Positions 22,011 to 33,373 of a stretch of DNA of 64,000 bases are shown here, piece after piece. The notes beneath the pieces are model-generated. The model had not been told where the DNA came from, searched no databases, and saw nothing but the letters and a program-made list of their open reading frames with translations. Positions within the stretch are counted from its first letter, which is position 1. Every line of letters begins with the position of its first letter. The stretch comes from Scilla litardierei. Taxonomy: Eukaryota > Streptophyta > Magnoliopsida > Asparagales > Asparagaceae. Both the position numbers and the translations under genes were made by a program. The DNA lies in NCBI GenBank assembly GCA_030789695.1, contig CM061141.1:274195655-274259654 (forward strand), written 5' to 3'.

Positions 22011-22992
22011 CACCCCCCCAACTAGCGATTTGCTAGTCCCTAGCAAAAAGAGCGATGAATACGGATGATTAGTAAAAATAATAAATTCTATCAATTGCTT
22101 ATGGCATGGCTCAATAATACGCTTTCCAACATGATTTTGACCATCAATATACACAATCCATGAATAAAATCAATCAAATGATATTTTCTCTAATTTAATT
22201 TGAATAAATAACATGCAGCATCGTTTTACACAAGCGAAAGTATAACACGTCATTATGTGCTAGTTTTCTCATTTCCAAGGAATTGGCATCTCAAAAAGTA
22301 ACCGTTCAAATCATGGGTATTGAGATTGCTTAGTTTATTCACCATTTCTTTGCTTTTCCTTTTTATTTTCTTTTATTAGTTCCGCGTAACACGCATAAAG
22401 CAACATTTGCAGAAAAATGTATAACTTTGATCGCTCCATCAAATGAGTGAGTTTCCGGTCAATGGCTCCCAAATCAGACGATAATAGGGCATTAGGTCAA
22501 AAAGGACCCCTCGGACTGTACTACTCGAGCCAACCAAGTTATTTATTTAGTGACACACTTATTCATCATTTTTTGTGCTGTTTCTTCATCTTTTTCTCTC
22601 TTTTTTTGTTTGTAAACAACTCAACACCCATAAATAAGAATATAAACATTAGTAACAATGGCCAAATTCCTCTTCAACTTGAAGACTATTCTAATGAATC
22701 GTGTATACTTAAGCTTTTTCATCACTGTAGCATGCATGAAATAAAATCAAACTATTTCGAGATATTAATCATGGCAATTGAAAGTTTTCATGAATAGCAT
22801 ATTAACAGTAATTCCATGAATGAAAAATAATTAACTCAAGCCATAAACGATTTTTAGAACTCAATTAATCCATAATCATCTGCATTTGTGGTATATGAAG
22901 GAGTTTAAAATGATGAGAATGGTGAATTATTCTTTTATTTTGCCTTGTTTTTGAAAAAAATCCTAAGGTCCCTGGCAACGGTGCCAAAAACT
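22011..22992 (-). other. Short internal region of element F, no gene
   Basis: 982 bp between LTR-1 and LTR-2. It starts with the purine tract (minus strand AGTTGGGGGGTG, 22011-22022) and ends with a primer site (22969-22986). Its sequence equals the 3' non-coding half of the larger internal region (25117-26070), ending at AATCCTAAGGTC, after which the gag part is missing. It is thus a deletion derivative. Confidence 0.8.
22969..22986 (-). other. Primer binding site adjoining LTR-2 (F)
   Basis: Minus strand TGGCACCGTTGCCAGGGA, a mutated tRNA-Asp-type primer site six bases from the LTR-2 end. Confidence 0.75.
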
Positions 22993-25116
22993 TGCCTCGT
23001 CTCGAATGATGTGAGCAACTCTCCCAAGCGCAGGAGATCGTACAAGTAATAATCTTGGTGAGTCCAGGTATCGTATCCACGGGACAACTGACCTGCAAAC
23101 CACGAATTTAAGTTTGTAAAGAGTTCTAAAACGATAATAACCAACCACCTAAAGATATGGAAGTATGGTATCAAGAGTTTCAAATAATAAAAGAAAATCA
23201 TACGATAACTATGGTGAATTCGAAATGGGGTACTAATATGGAGAGTATGTGTCGGTATTGATTTCGTTAGGGTGTGTGCAATCAATGGTTGTAAATATCT
23301 TTTCTATAACTCAATGTTTCGTCCGGTCAGGGCACGAGAACGTCGGGAAATATGTCGATCAAGCGTATAAACATGTGCCAAAGAATTAATCACGTAGTCA
23401 ATTTCTTAAGGAAAATAAGCACACATCACGAATAAGTCCGCAAAGATCAGATTAGATTCAAACATGCACACGTCTCCGTATAACATACCCAAACAAGATA
23501 TATATAGAAATTGACAAAATACGCAATTATACAATTCAAATAGGGTGAAAAGATATCAAAATCAATGATTACGGCACCCTAAACGAGATGAATGTGCTAC
23601 GGTTGTGACTTCATTGGGAGTTTATAATCGCTGAAAATATCATGTCTTTTAATATCACACAATGCTTCACCCGGTCAAGGCGTGAAGACATCGGAAGATG
23701 AGTCGATAAAAACTACTCAAAATAGCCGTATACGCATCACTAGCAACGTTGATTTCATTAAACGATAAGCGCAATGATATGTCCTGGTTAGATAACATGA
23801 ATTAGCTAGCCTTATCAGGGCCTTGCCATAGGGAACATCAAAGATATCGACAATGAAGAATACCCAACAAATACGATGTAGAAATCAACGTTACGAGCAA
23901 TTTTAACATGATAATAAGGCTAAAGACATGAAATTTAGCGATTACCTACTCCTAATAACATCACAACCATAGCACAAGGAGATTAGCTAATCATGGTGCA
24001 AGAAAAATCAGATTTCATAGATGAATACAACGTTCAAGTATCGAAATACAATGAAAAAACACCAAATACGTGGTATAAGTTCAAGAATTTATCACCAAAT
24101 CTCCAAGATAGACACCAAAACTCCCTGAAAAAAAGAATAATAGCCTCTGGAATATATCAGAATTTTTCCATGGAAAAATACTCACAGTAGCCTCCTCAAA
24201 AACCCCAAAATACGCCAGCATACCCCCAAAACCCTAGAATACGCTTAAATAATAGCATTGCGGTTTTGGGGAGCTTATCGGGTCCAAACCCACACCTGTA
24301 TCACGTTAAACCCATACCCATGGTCGCTGATCAATTTGGACGCTCGATCGATGCGGGATGCGCCCAAAAGCAGCCACGTGGCCTTTAGAATTCGTGTGCG
24401 CCCGCTCCGCTACCGACTTCGAGTTCGGATCGGAGATGAGCCTAGCCGTTCGATCGGAGTCATGCGGTCTCCAAGGTGCCACGTTTCCAGCTATTTCTCG
24501 TGTGCTCCGCTTCGCTGCTCTCAATCACCCGGCCGTTGGATCGAGATCCAACGACCACGTTGCTTGATTTCGTATCGCAGCAGCGGGGAGATATCTGGCC
24601 TTTGGATTGGTGATCAACGGATGTGGAAGAGCCACGTCGCCGCTTGAATCGCTGCCTCAGAGCTCTCGCGTGGGAACGGAGACCGCCGTTGGATCGAAAC
24701 CCAACGGACGACATGATGCCATGCTGCCCGTGTCTTCCGCCTGTCAGATCTGAGTGGGATCCGACGAGATTCTGCCACGTTTCCGCCAAGATTCGTGCGT
24801 CCGTATTTCCAAGCGTATTTTGAGAGTATTTCCTCATTTAATTGGTATTCTGCATTCAAAAATTCACAGTAATTAGCCCAGATCTCAGAAAAATACAAAT
24901 AAATAGTCGTTGGAATTGTGAGATCGAGACCAAGCTATGAAAAACATAAAAAGTGCAGAAAAACTCTGTTTATTACTTCTTTGTGCTTAAATCAAGTGAT
25001 TTCTCTAATAAATGAGGATATACAAAATACGAACGTATTAGAGGCCAATTAAGCATCATTTAAGCACAAAATAAGGCTAAATATGGGGTTAAATATGCAA
25101 TATTCAGCCCGAATCA
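22993..25116 (-). repeat. LTR-2 of element F (shared middle LTR)
   Basis: 2124 bp with the same ends and internal landmarks as LTR-1 but more divergent from LTR-1 than LTR-3 is. For example, at 23216-23246 it reads GTGAATTCGAAATGGGGTAC, where LTR-1 and LTR-3 share GTGACTTCGGTATGGGGTAT. It serves as the 5' LTR of the short unit and the 3' LTR of the gag-containing unit. Confidence 0.85.
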
Positions 25117-26284
25117 CACCCCCCCAACTAGCGATTTGCTAGTCCCTAGCAAAAAGAGCGATGAATACGGATGATTAGTAAAATAATAAATTCTATCACT
25201 TGCTTATGGCATGGCTCAATAATACGCTTTCCAACATGATTTTGACCATCAATATACACAATCCATGAATAATATCAATCACATGATATTTTCTCTAATT
25301 TAATTTGAATAAATAACATGCAGCATCATTTTACGCAAGTGAAAGTATAACACGTCATTATGTGTTATTTTTCTCATTTCCAAGGAATTGGCATCTCAAA
25401 AAGTAACCGTTCAAATCATGGGTATTGAGATTGCTTAGTTTATTCACCATTTCTTTGCTTTTCCTTTTTATTTTCTTTTATTAGTTCCGCGTAACATGCA
25501 TAAAGCAACATTTGCAGAAAATTGTATAACTTTGATCGCTCCATCAAATGAGTGAGTTTCCGGTCAATGGCTCCCAAATCAGACGATAATAGGGCATTAG
25601 GTCAAAAAGGACCCCTCGGACTGTACTACTCGAGCCAACCAAGTTATTTATTTAGTGACACACTTATTCATCATTTTTTGTGCTGTTTCTTCATCTTTTT
25701 CTCTCTTTTTTTGTTTGTAAACAACTCAACACCCATAAATATGAATATAAACATTAGTAACAATGGCCAAATTCCTCTTCAACTTGAAGACTATTCTAAT
25801 GAATCGTGTGTACTTAAGCTTTTTCATCACTATAGCATGCATGAAATAAATTCAAACTATTTCGAGATATTAATCATGGCAATTGAAAGTTTTCATGAAT
25901 CGCATATTAACAGTAATTCCATGAAGGAAAAATAATTAACTCAAGCCATAAACAATTTTTCGAACTCAATTAATCCATGATCATCTGCATTTGTGGATAT
26001 AAAGGAGTTTAAAATGATGAGAATGGTGAATTATTCTTTTCTTTTGCCTTGTTTTTGAAAAAAATCCTAAGGTCTCATACACAGCCCCCAACTAAAGATG
26101 GACATTGTCCTCAATGTCGAAAAGGGTACGAGTTTATTCAAGCAAGCAACCTAGAAAGCATATAAAATCTACACTACTGGAAAGAACACACCGTGGTCAA
26201 ATGGCGGATCCCGAATCTTTAATGGTGAAGGAAGTTGTTCAATTTGCTCCTTACGCTCCTCGGCAAGTATCCTTCCTCCAAAAG

Positions 26285-26725
26285 CTAAATTGGACCCCGC
26301 AACATAACTCCAAGCATCTCCATAAGCTGTATACCAATGTCCTGCAAGAGATGAGTTATGTCAGTCCAAATTAGTTTAAAATTCCTTCCAATGAAAATAT
26401 TCCAAATGTAGTCATCAAAATAAGTAAAATAAATTAAAGCACGTTGATGACTACTCACTGAAAAATGTGCACTATGCTCGGTATGATGCTCAGTCATTGG
26501 AGAGAGGGGTAAATGATTTTGGGAAAAAACATGGGGAGGGAATGGTTCAGGCTCCATAGCGATAATCTCTAAACCCGTGTCCCTAGCTGTCTCATCCTCC
26601 TGTTCATCCAAAATTGCTAGGTCGTCCTCTCTTTTGCACACACTTCCTGCCATGTCAATGTTTTCATTCGTGACGTCAACGTGGCATGGCTCGCTTGGTA
26701 TACCTGCAATTGAAGATAAACTCAC
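26285..26725 (-). pseudogene. Eroded second frame of element F
   Basis: An open stretch of 146 codons in a different frame from gag, with acidic motifs (KREDDLAILDEQEDE) and FPPHVFSQNH. The frame can be followed upstream to about 26800 across one TGA. I do not recognise a domain; it may be the C-terminal part of the gag polyprotein after a frameshift. Confidence 0.4.
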
Positions 26726-26811
26726 ATTAGATTCTGGAAATTGAATTTCAAAGGCATTACTTTCTTCTAAGCAAGTGGCAATAGAGTAAGATTTTCAATG
26801 GATTTCTGAAT

Positions 26812-27324
26812 CTACCGACTCCGAGCAAGAAAGTTCTCTTGGAATTGATGGGATGTAGCCTCATGTGTCTGAATAAACAAGTAAACTTCCTCTTTCAAGG
26901 ATTGCAATGGTACGTCTACGCTTTGCTCCCCTTGATCGAGGCTTGAAGGCTCCGTTGAATCACCCTCTGAAGTCTCTTTAATGGTCTGATTAATCTCTTG
27001 TAAGGACTCCATGTATTTCCACGCCTCTGTCGGCGTCATGACTCCCAAGAATTCCTGCAGCCGTGGTCGTAGTCCACCTAGGAAGGACTCCATAAGCTCT
27101 TTCTTTGTGTACCCATGCTGCGAATAGCTCGATATTATGTCTGTGAACCTCCTCCAGGCCTGAAAGAAAGTTTCACAATCAGTCTGATTAAAACCCACGA
27201 TCTTGAGCTTCTCCTTCATATGTTTGTGTGCAATATCGTACTCTGCATCATACAAATTGTTTGTGCGATAAAAATTCATGTATTCCATATACTCAATATC
27301 CTCCATCGATTCCACATCCTCCAT
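26812..27324 (-). CDS. gag: Small gag-like protein of element F
   Basis: 170 codons from ATG at 27324, about 135 bp after the primer site. The core resembles plant retrotransposon Gag: CETFFQAWRRFTDIISSY, then ELMESFLGGLRPRLQEFL, with a Met/Glu-rich N-terminus (MEDVESMEDIEYMEYMNF). It is shorter than usual Athila Gag and lacks a zinc knuckle and protease. The stop at 26812 may itself be a lesion because a related frame continues. Probably a structural protein of a non-autonomous element. Confidence 0.6.
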   Translation of the reverse strand: MEDVESMEDIEYMEYMNFYRTNNLYDAEYDIAHKHMKEKLKIVGFNQTDCETFFQAWRRFTDIISSYSQHGYTKKELMESFLGGLRPRLQEFLGVMTPTEAWKYMESLQEINQTIKETSEGDSTEPSSLDQGEQSVDVPLQSLKEEVYLFIQTHEATSHQFQENFLARSR

Positions 27325-27458
27325 TTTTTTTTTGAAATTTTTTTATAAAGAGAAAACAAAAAGAAAAAAACTAATAAAAAATCATAAACTATAAGATGGA
27401 AGGATCTCACCGAATGTTCCTCCAAACGAACTGAAATCGTAGATCGCAAGTACTGTTA

Positions 27459-27476
27459 TCCCCGGCAACGACGCCA
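27459..27476 (-). other. Primer binding site adjoining LTR-3 (F)
   Basis: Minus strand TGGCGTCGTTGCCGGGGA, near-perfect tRNA-Asp-type site, six bases from the LTR end. Confidence 0.85.
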
Positions 27477-27482
27477 AAAACT

Positions 27483-29250
27483 TGCCTCGTCTCAAATGAT
27501 GTGAGCACTACTCCCAAGCGCAGGAGATCGAACAAGTAATATCCTGGTGAATCCAGGTATCGAATCCACGTGACAACTGACCTGCAAAACCACGAACTTC
27601 AGTTTGTAAAGAGTAATAATATGGTTATAACCAACCACCTAAAGATATGGAATCGATAGTTTTGAAGGATAAAAGAAAATCCTACGATATTTACGGTGAC
27701 TTCGGTATGGGGTATCGATATGGAGAGTATGTGTTGGAAATGATTTCGTTAGGGTGTGTGCAATCAATGATTAATAATATCTTTTCTATAACTCAACGTT
27801 TCGTCCGGTCAAGGCACGAGAACGTCGGAAAATATAACGATCAAGCGCATAAACATGTGCCAAAGAATTAATCACGTATAACGTTGATTTCATTAAATGA
27901 TAAGCACGATGATATGTCCTGATTAGAGAACATGAATTAGCTAGCCTTGTCAGGGCCTAGCCATGGGGAACATAGATATCGACAATGAAGAATACCCAAC
28001 AAATACGATGTAGAAATCAACGTTACGAGCAATTTTAACATGATAATAGGGCTAAAGACATGAAATTTCATGATTACATACTCCTAATTACATCACAACC
28101 ATAGCACAAGGAGATTAGCCATGCATGGTGCAAGAAAAATCAGATTTCATATATGAATACATCGTTCAAACACCGAAATACAATGAAAAAGCACCAAATA
28201 CGGGGGTATAAGTTCAAGAATTTGTCACCAAATCTCCAAGATAGAACCCAAAACTCCCTGGAAATAAGAATAATAGCCTCTGGAATTTATCAAAATTTTT
28301 CCCTGGAGAAATACGCACAGTAGCCTCCTCAAAAACCCCAAAATACGCCAGCATACCCCCAAAAACCCTAGAATACGCTTAAATAATAGCATTGCAGTTT
28401 TGGGGAGCTTATCGGGTCCAAACCCGCACTCGTATCACGTTAAACCCATACCCACGGTCGCTGATCAATTTGGACTGCTCGATCGATGCGGGATGCGCCC
28501 AAAAGCAGCCACGTGGCCTTTAGAATTCGTGCGCGCCCGCTCCGCTACCGACTTCGAGTTCGGACAGAGATGAGCCTAGACGTTCGATCGAAATCGTGCG
28601 GTCTCCAAGGTGCCACGTTTCCAGATATTTCTCGTGTGCTCCGCTTCGCTGCTCCCAATCACCGGGCCGTTGGATCGAGATCCAACGGCCACGTTGCTTG
28701 ATTTCGTATCGCAGCAACGGGGAGATATATGGCCGTTGGATTGGTGATCAACGGATGTGGAAGAGCCATGTCGTCGCTTGAATCGCTGCCTCAGAGCTCT
28801 CACACGGGAACGGAGACCGCCGTTGGATCGAAATCCAACGGATGACATGATGCCACGCCGCCCATGTCTTCCACCCGTCAGATCTGAGCGGGATCCGACG
28901 AGATTCTGCCACGTGTCCGCCAAGATTCATGCGGCCGTATTTCCAAGCGTATTTTGAGAGTATTTCCTCATTTAATTGGTATTCTGCATTCAAAAATTCA
29001 CAGTAATTAGTCCAGATCTCAGAAAAATACTAATAAATAGTCGTTGGAATCGTGAGATCGAGACCAAGCTATGAAAAATATAAAAAGTACAGAAAAACTC
29101 TGTTTATTACTTCTTTGTGCTTAAATCAAGTGATTTCTCTAATAAATGAGGATATACAAAATACGAACGTATTAGAGGCCAATTAAGCATCATTTAAGCA
29201 CAAAATAAGGCTAAATATGGGGTTAAATATGCAATATTCAACCCGAATCA
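27483..29250 (-). repeat. LTR-3 of element F (5' LTR, internally deleted)
   Basis: 1768 bp. It is closest to LTR-1 but lacks about 377 bp. LTR-1 has AACGTCGATTTCAT (about 20270) and AACGTTGATTTCAT (about 20648); LTR-3 has a single AACGTTGATTTCAT near 27881, so the deletion fell between these direct repeats and removed one hairpin. It is followed by target duplication ATACC. Confidence 0.85.
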
Positions 29251-29255
29251 ATACC
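29251..29255 (+). other. Target site duplication of element F (right)
   Basis: ATACC directly after LTR-3, matching 19871-19875. Confidence 0.9.
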
Positions 29256-29333
29256 CGCTCGCCACTACACCGTGCGCTTGCGGTAAAACTACAATTGTTT
29301 CCCCGGTGTATATCCGGGAGCCGATCAAGTTTT

Positions 29334-29351
29334 TGGCGCTGTTATCGGGGA
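29334..29351 (+). other. Primer binding site (Athila B)
   Basis: TGGCGCTGTTATCGGGGA, tRNA-Asp type with two mismatches to the E site, six bases after the LTR end GATCA at 29327. Confidence 0.8.
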
Positions 29352-29464
29352 TGCGACAGTATTTTATTTTCTTTACCTAGCTATTTATTTTTTTATTTAT
29401 TATTTTCACTCTTTTTATTCCTCTATTGTGCTAACAATTCTATCTAGACTCTATCTTTCTGTGC

Positions 29465-32234
29465 ATGTATACCAGATCAGATGCTTCTCAAGGAGACATA
29501 TTATTTGACCCTGAGATCGAGTGGACGGCAAGGAATCTTAGAGCCGAGAGGAGATCTGCTATAGAAGAAAATCAAATGGCTACGCCGAAAACACTAGAAG
29601 AGCTAGCACAACCTATGGTTAGGCTTGTCTCCATCCGAGATAGGCTACTGCATAAGACCACATCTACCACCTCTTCTATAGGCATGCTGAAGTTGGCGGC
29701 TGACAAGAACTTTGAGTTAAATACGGGACTCGTAGTGTTGATGCAACAAGACCCATTCCATGGAAATTCTCAAGAGAACCCACACTACCATTTGCAAATG
29801 TTCTTGGCAAAGTGCGCGACTTTCCAGACGCCTGGCGTACCGACAGATGCTATCCGACTGCGTCTTTTCCAATTCACTCTCCGTGACAAGTCCTTGTATT
29901 GGCTAAGGACGCAAGCCGAGGGGATCTTCACTACTTGGGATGAGCTAGCCAGCGCATTTGTCAACAAGTTCTATCCACCATCTAAGGCTGTGAAGATACG
30001 AAGCGCCTTAATGTCCTTCAGGCAAGGCCTTCAGGAGTCTTCATATGAGGCGTGGGAGCGTTTTAAGGACCTCCAACACCAATGCCCCCACCATAGCATT
30101 GAACCGTGGGAGCTAGTGCATAACTTTTACGATGGATTGCAACCGAGCACAAAGAAAATAATTGATGCCACGGCCAATGGCACTATTTTGGTAAAGACAC
30201 CGGATGATGCTACGGCCTTACTTGAGGAGATGGCCTCGAATAACCAGCAATGGGCCGACGAAATGGGACAATTTTCGTCGTCTTTGAAGCCGTCGATTAT
30301 CTATGAAGCGAAAGCGGTGGCGAAACTCTCTACTAAATTTGATTCTCTTTATAAAGCTGTAGAGAGACTAGAAAAGTTGATAAGCGAGCCATGTGGAGCC
30401 TCCAACGCATCTACATCTGGAGGAAGCATGAACGACTGGCAGGATTAGAGCTAAGTCATGTTCGTTGGAGGGGAGCAAGGAGACGGAGCTTTGGAGCAAG
30501 CTCATTATGTTGCCGGCAATAGCGGTTATTGGGTAAACCAAGCTACTAGGGGTCATCCCGGATTTTCATACGCCAATAATGACGAGCCTTGACTCCACCA
30601 TCATAACGACCACCACCGCAACAACCACAAGCATGGCCTCCTCAACAACCACAGTATCAACAAAGGCCACCCCAACAACAAAACTACCCACCAAAGCAAC
30701 AAGCGGGACACTTTAGACCCCTGGGATATAATTAAGGATGGAGGGCACCCAACCCCCCACAAGCGCCACCAAGGTCGGAGCACGAAGCAAGGGTTGAAGA
30801 ATTCATGGCCGAACAAAAGAAGACTAACGCAAAATTTTCGGCTCAACAAGAATCCCTCAACACTATCGTGGCACAATTGGCGGAGTAACTCACATTGCTT
30901 AACAAGACTAATCAACAATTGCCGGCTTAACCGGAACAAAACCCACAGAGCAACACCAGCCACATCAATGCGATCGTGACAGTAACTACAAGAGGCGGGA
31001 AGGACACTACTCCTGCCATGATTCAAGCTAAGGAATCGAGGGAGGAAATTTCGGTTGAGAAGGAGACAGTCAATTAAGAGGAGAGCCCAAAGGCGACGAG
31101 TAATGACGAAAAATCTGAAATGGAGGAGCCACGAGAGGAGCGAACCTATATGCCACCGGTACCATTTCCACAAGGTTGGCGAAAGCAAGGATTGAGAAGA
31201 GGCTCGTTAAATTCCTGGAGTACTTGCGAGGAGTGAGCTTGAACATTCCGTTCTTAGATGCAATCGTCGAAATCCCGTCCTATGCAAAATTCCTCAAGGA
31301 TTTGATCGTGGGAAAGAAGCAAAAGGAAAGGGTCATGCTTGCCGAGCAAGGTATGTGGTTCACCAAAAAGGAGAAGATACCGACCAAGTTGAAAGATCCC
31401 GGTAGTTTTCGAATTCCTTACACGCTTGGAGGAGTACCCCTACAAAAAGCTTTAGTGGATTTGGGAGCAAGCGTGAGCCTCATGCCCCTCACGATGTTCA
31501 AGAAACTGAACATGGGGACCGACCTCAAGGCCACGGACATGAAGATATAACTTGCCAATGTGCGAATCACTAGGCCGGTGGAGATTGCTGAAAACGTGCC
31601 ACTGCACGTACCGGATGGACTTTTCTTGCCGTGCGATTTTGTGGTGATGGACATTAGAGAAGATGGGGATACATCGCTGATACTTGGTCGCCCTTTTCTA
31701 GCCACTGTCGGAGTCATTGTAGATGTGAGGAAGGGAACCTTGTCCCTCAACGTCGGCAACATTGAGGTTGAGCTCCATATTTTGAAGGCGATGAAGCATA
31801 TGCCTTGGCCAGAGGAAGTGGACTACGTGGACCTCCTCGATGAGGTCATAGACGATGCCATGACATTTACCATTGGAGTTGAGCACGATGACGACTTTGA
31901 AGAGGTCCAAATTGCCAAGGACGGCGAAATGATGGGAGACCCACCGGATCCTCTTACGGATGAAGAGAAGAACGACACTAATGTCGTTAGGATTAGAGAG
32001 CTATGCAAGCTCTCTACGGCGAAGCACGTGAAGGAAGCGCCACAGGCGAATAAATTTTCACCGCCAGGCAAGAAGAAGGACGCCAAGAGCCCAAGCTTGG
32101 GGGAGTCATCCCCCACTACTACCTTTGATGAGGGGAAGCCGAGGAAAGCCGACGAAAAGAAACAAGTGAACCCAAGCGGCCTTCCCGACAAGTTTGACAC
32201 GTGCATCTCCCATGCGCCGAACATGGATCACTAA
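29465..32234 (+). pseudogene. gag-pro: Athila gag-protease polyprotein, inactivated
   Basis: The counterpart of the intact 923-codon frame of Athila A. The first part (29465-30448) is open and contains the Gag domain: MYTRSD start, LVVLMQQDPFHGN, AIRLRLFQFTLRD, FVNKFYPPSKAVKIRSALM. A TAG at 30446-30448 sits where A has Gln. The Gln/Pro-rich linker (30449-31180) has several stops. The protease region is open at 31176-31550 (YTLGGVPLQKALVDLGAS, the aspartic-protease DLGAS motif) and, after a TAA, at 31560-32234 (ILGRPFLA flap-side motif). The element could supply a truncated Gag at most. Confidence 0.9.
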
Positions 32235-32300
32235 TCGCGAATCTTAAGGGGTCGAGCTCGAGACCTTAAATGAGCGCTTATTTGGATGCAACCCGACGGT
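32235..32300 (+). promoter_or_regulatory. Conserved post-gag hairpin region (Athila B)
   Basis: Just after the gag-protease stop, GGTC facing GACC (around GAGCTCGA) is followed by TGAGCGCTTA and a GCAACCCGACGG tail. The second hairpin stem, intact in A and C, is eroded here on its left arm. Function unknown. Confidence 0.6.
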
Positions 32301-32454
32301 TTTATCCCAGTTTTTAGTTGAATTTTCCTTTCACTTTTTATTTTAGATCTTTATTAATGTATAGAGACAAGAGTCTAGGAAGAACCTGACAACGGGCTAT
32401 GGTTTTCCATTTCAGGAAAGGGACGATAGGAGACCATACGAACGGAGGACGACC

Positions 32455-32562
32455 ATGGCGTTGAGGAGCACTCCAGGGATGCGTTCAAATGCCAAAGGGA
32501 GGAAGAAACTGACGGGAGAAAAGAAAACGGAAATTGCTGCAAAAATAGAGAGTAGGAGCTGA
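32455..32562 (+). CDS. Small basic ORF (Athila B)
   Basis: 35 codons from ATG at 32455, Arg/Lys-rich, with GRKKLTGEKKTEIAAKIE near its end. It starts about 40 bp after a splice-acceptor-like TTTTCCATTTCAG ending at 32415. Athila A has a 42-codon ORF at the same place whose end (TGGRKTEFRVQTKINSRN) aligns with this one. It might be a genuine small protein or the first exon end of a spliced message. Confidence 0.4.
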   Translation: MALRSTPGMRSNAKGRKKLTGEKKTEIAAKIESRS

Positions 32563-32571
32563 AAACAGCAC

Positions 32572-32897
32572 CCCACTCGGCCGAGTGACATTTTCATTCG
32601 GCCGAGTAAAAACCCTATTCAACCGAGTAGGGTACTGCACAGGAAAGTCTCAAAATCCTCTCTCTGTAAATTATATGCCATACGGCCGAGTGACTTTGTC
32701 ACTCGACCGAGTGAGTAAGACACATTTTTTCACTGAGTGGCATATCCACTCGGCCGAGTGACTATATCTACTCGGCTGAGTGATAGTTTCTACTCGACCG
32801 AGTCGGAACTTTAATGAGAAATTTTGAAATATCTAAAACAGCTGCCACTCGACCGAGTGGTTACCGCCACTCGACTGAGTGACTAATCCTATTTAAA
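32572..32897 (+). promoter_or_regulatory. Internal palindrome array and TATA box (Athila B)
   Basis: About eight copies of ACTCGGCCGAGTG or close variants (32574-32884) end six bases before TATTTAAA (32890-32897). The same arrangement makes up the U3 promoter in the LTR (36786-37244). A C/T-rich leader follows and the second ORF starts about 480 bp downstream. This looks like an internal promoter; transcription is not shown. Confidence 0.6.
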
Positions 32898-33373
32898 CCC
32901 AAACTCGCAGCCTCAATCCCTAAATCCCCAAATTTCTTTCATTCGCCTGAGCTTCGCTCTCAATCGCCCGAGCCCCTCCACCACTCGCCCGAGTCGTCGC
33001 TGCCGCGCCTGAGTGTCGTGACCCCGCCATCGCCCGACCGCCCAGCCGTCGCCGCACCCCTCGCCGATGGCCGGTGCTAGATAGGCCTCCCCCTTTCTCC
33101 TATTTCCTATTTCGTAAGCCCAAATCCATCCCGAATCCAAATTAAACCCTAATTACACCTATTTCTCCTGATCTACCCCTTGATTTTTGATATTCATTGC
33201 TAATCATTGTTCTTATGTTTTAGGATAGCTTGGGGGAGATCGAGCGCTGGTTTGGAGCTTCAGGGGAGGCACCTCTTTGCACGAATTGCTAGCATGGAGC
33301 CGTGTCGTATTCTGGTATACTCTTTCCATATTATTAGCACTTCGCGGTAGTTTGCACATCTCACGGCATCGCC

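Larger units (their letters stand above)
25117..27482 (-). other. Gag-containing internal region of element F
   Basis: 2366 bp. Minus-strand order: primer site, leader, gag frame (26812-27324), a second eroded frame (26285-26725), a box reading CATTGAGGACAATGTCC and TTAGTTGGGGGCTG (about 26083-26120), then non-coding sequence to the purine tract (25117-25128). Confidence 0.75.
19876..29250 (-). mobile_element. Gypsy element F: three LTRs and two internal regions, gag only
   Basis: Minus-strand order: LTR-3 (27483-29250), primer site, internal region with gag (25117-27482), LTR-2 (22993-25116), primer site, short internal region (22011-22992), LTR-1 (19876-22010). The outer LTRs are flanked by perfect ATACC duplications, so the array occupies one insertion site. 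No protease, RT or integrase is present; F is non-autonomous. The tRNA-Asp-type primer sites and GTTGGGGGG purine tracts fit an Athila/Tat-related gypsy lineage. Confidence 0.85.

Noticed and set aside
22447..22797. A 116-codon plus-strand frame in the short internal region of F, repeated at 25552-25935.
   Set aside because: It is on the strand opposite to the element, starts upstream of low-complexity TTTC-rich sequence and matches no family; conservation is explained by the shared non-coding region.
24258..24647. Open frames of 60-130 codons in the F LTRs (also 21233-21801 and 28486-28993).
   Set aside because: They fall in the palindrome array, occur on both strands and are not kept in the same frame across the three LTR copies.
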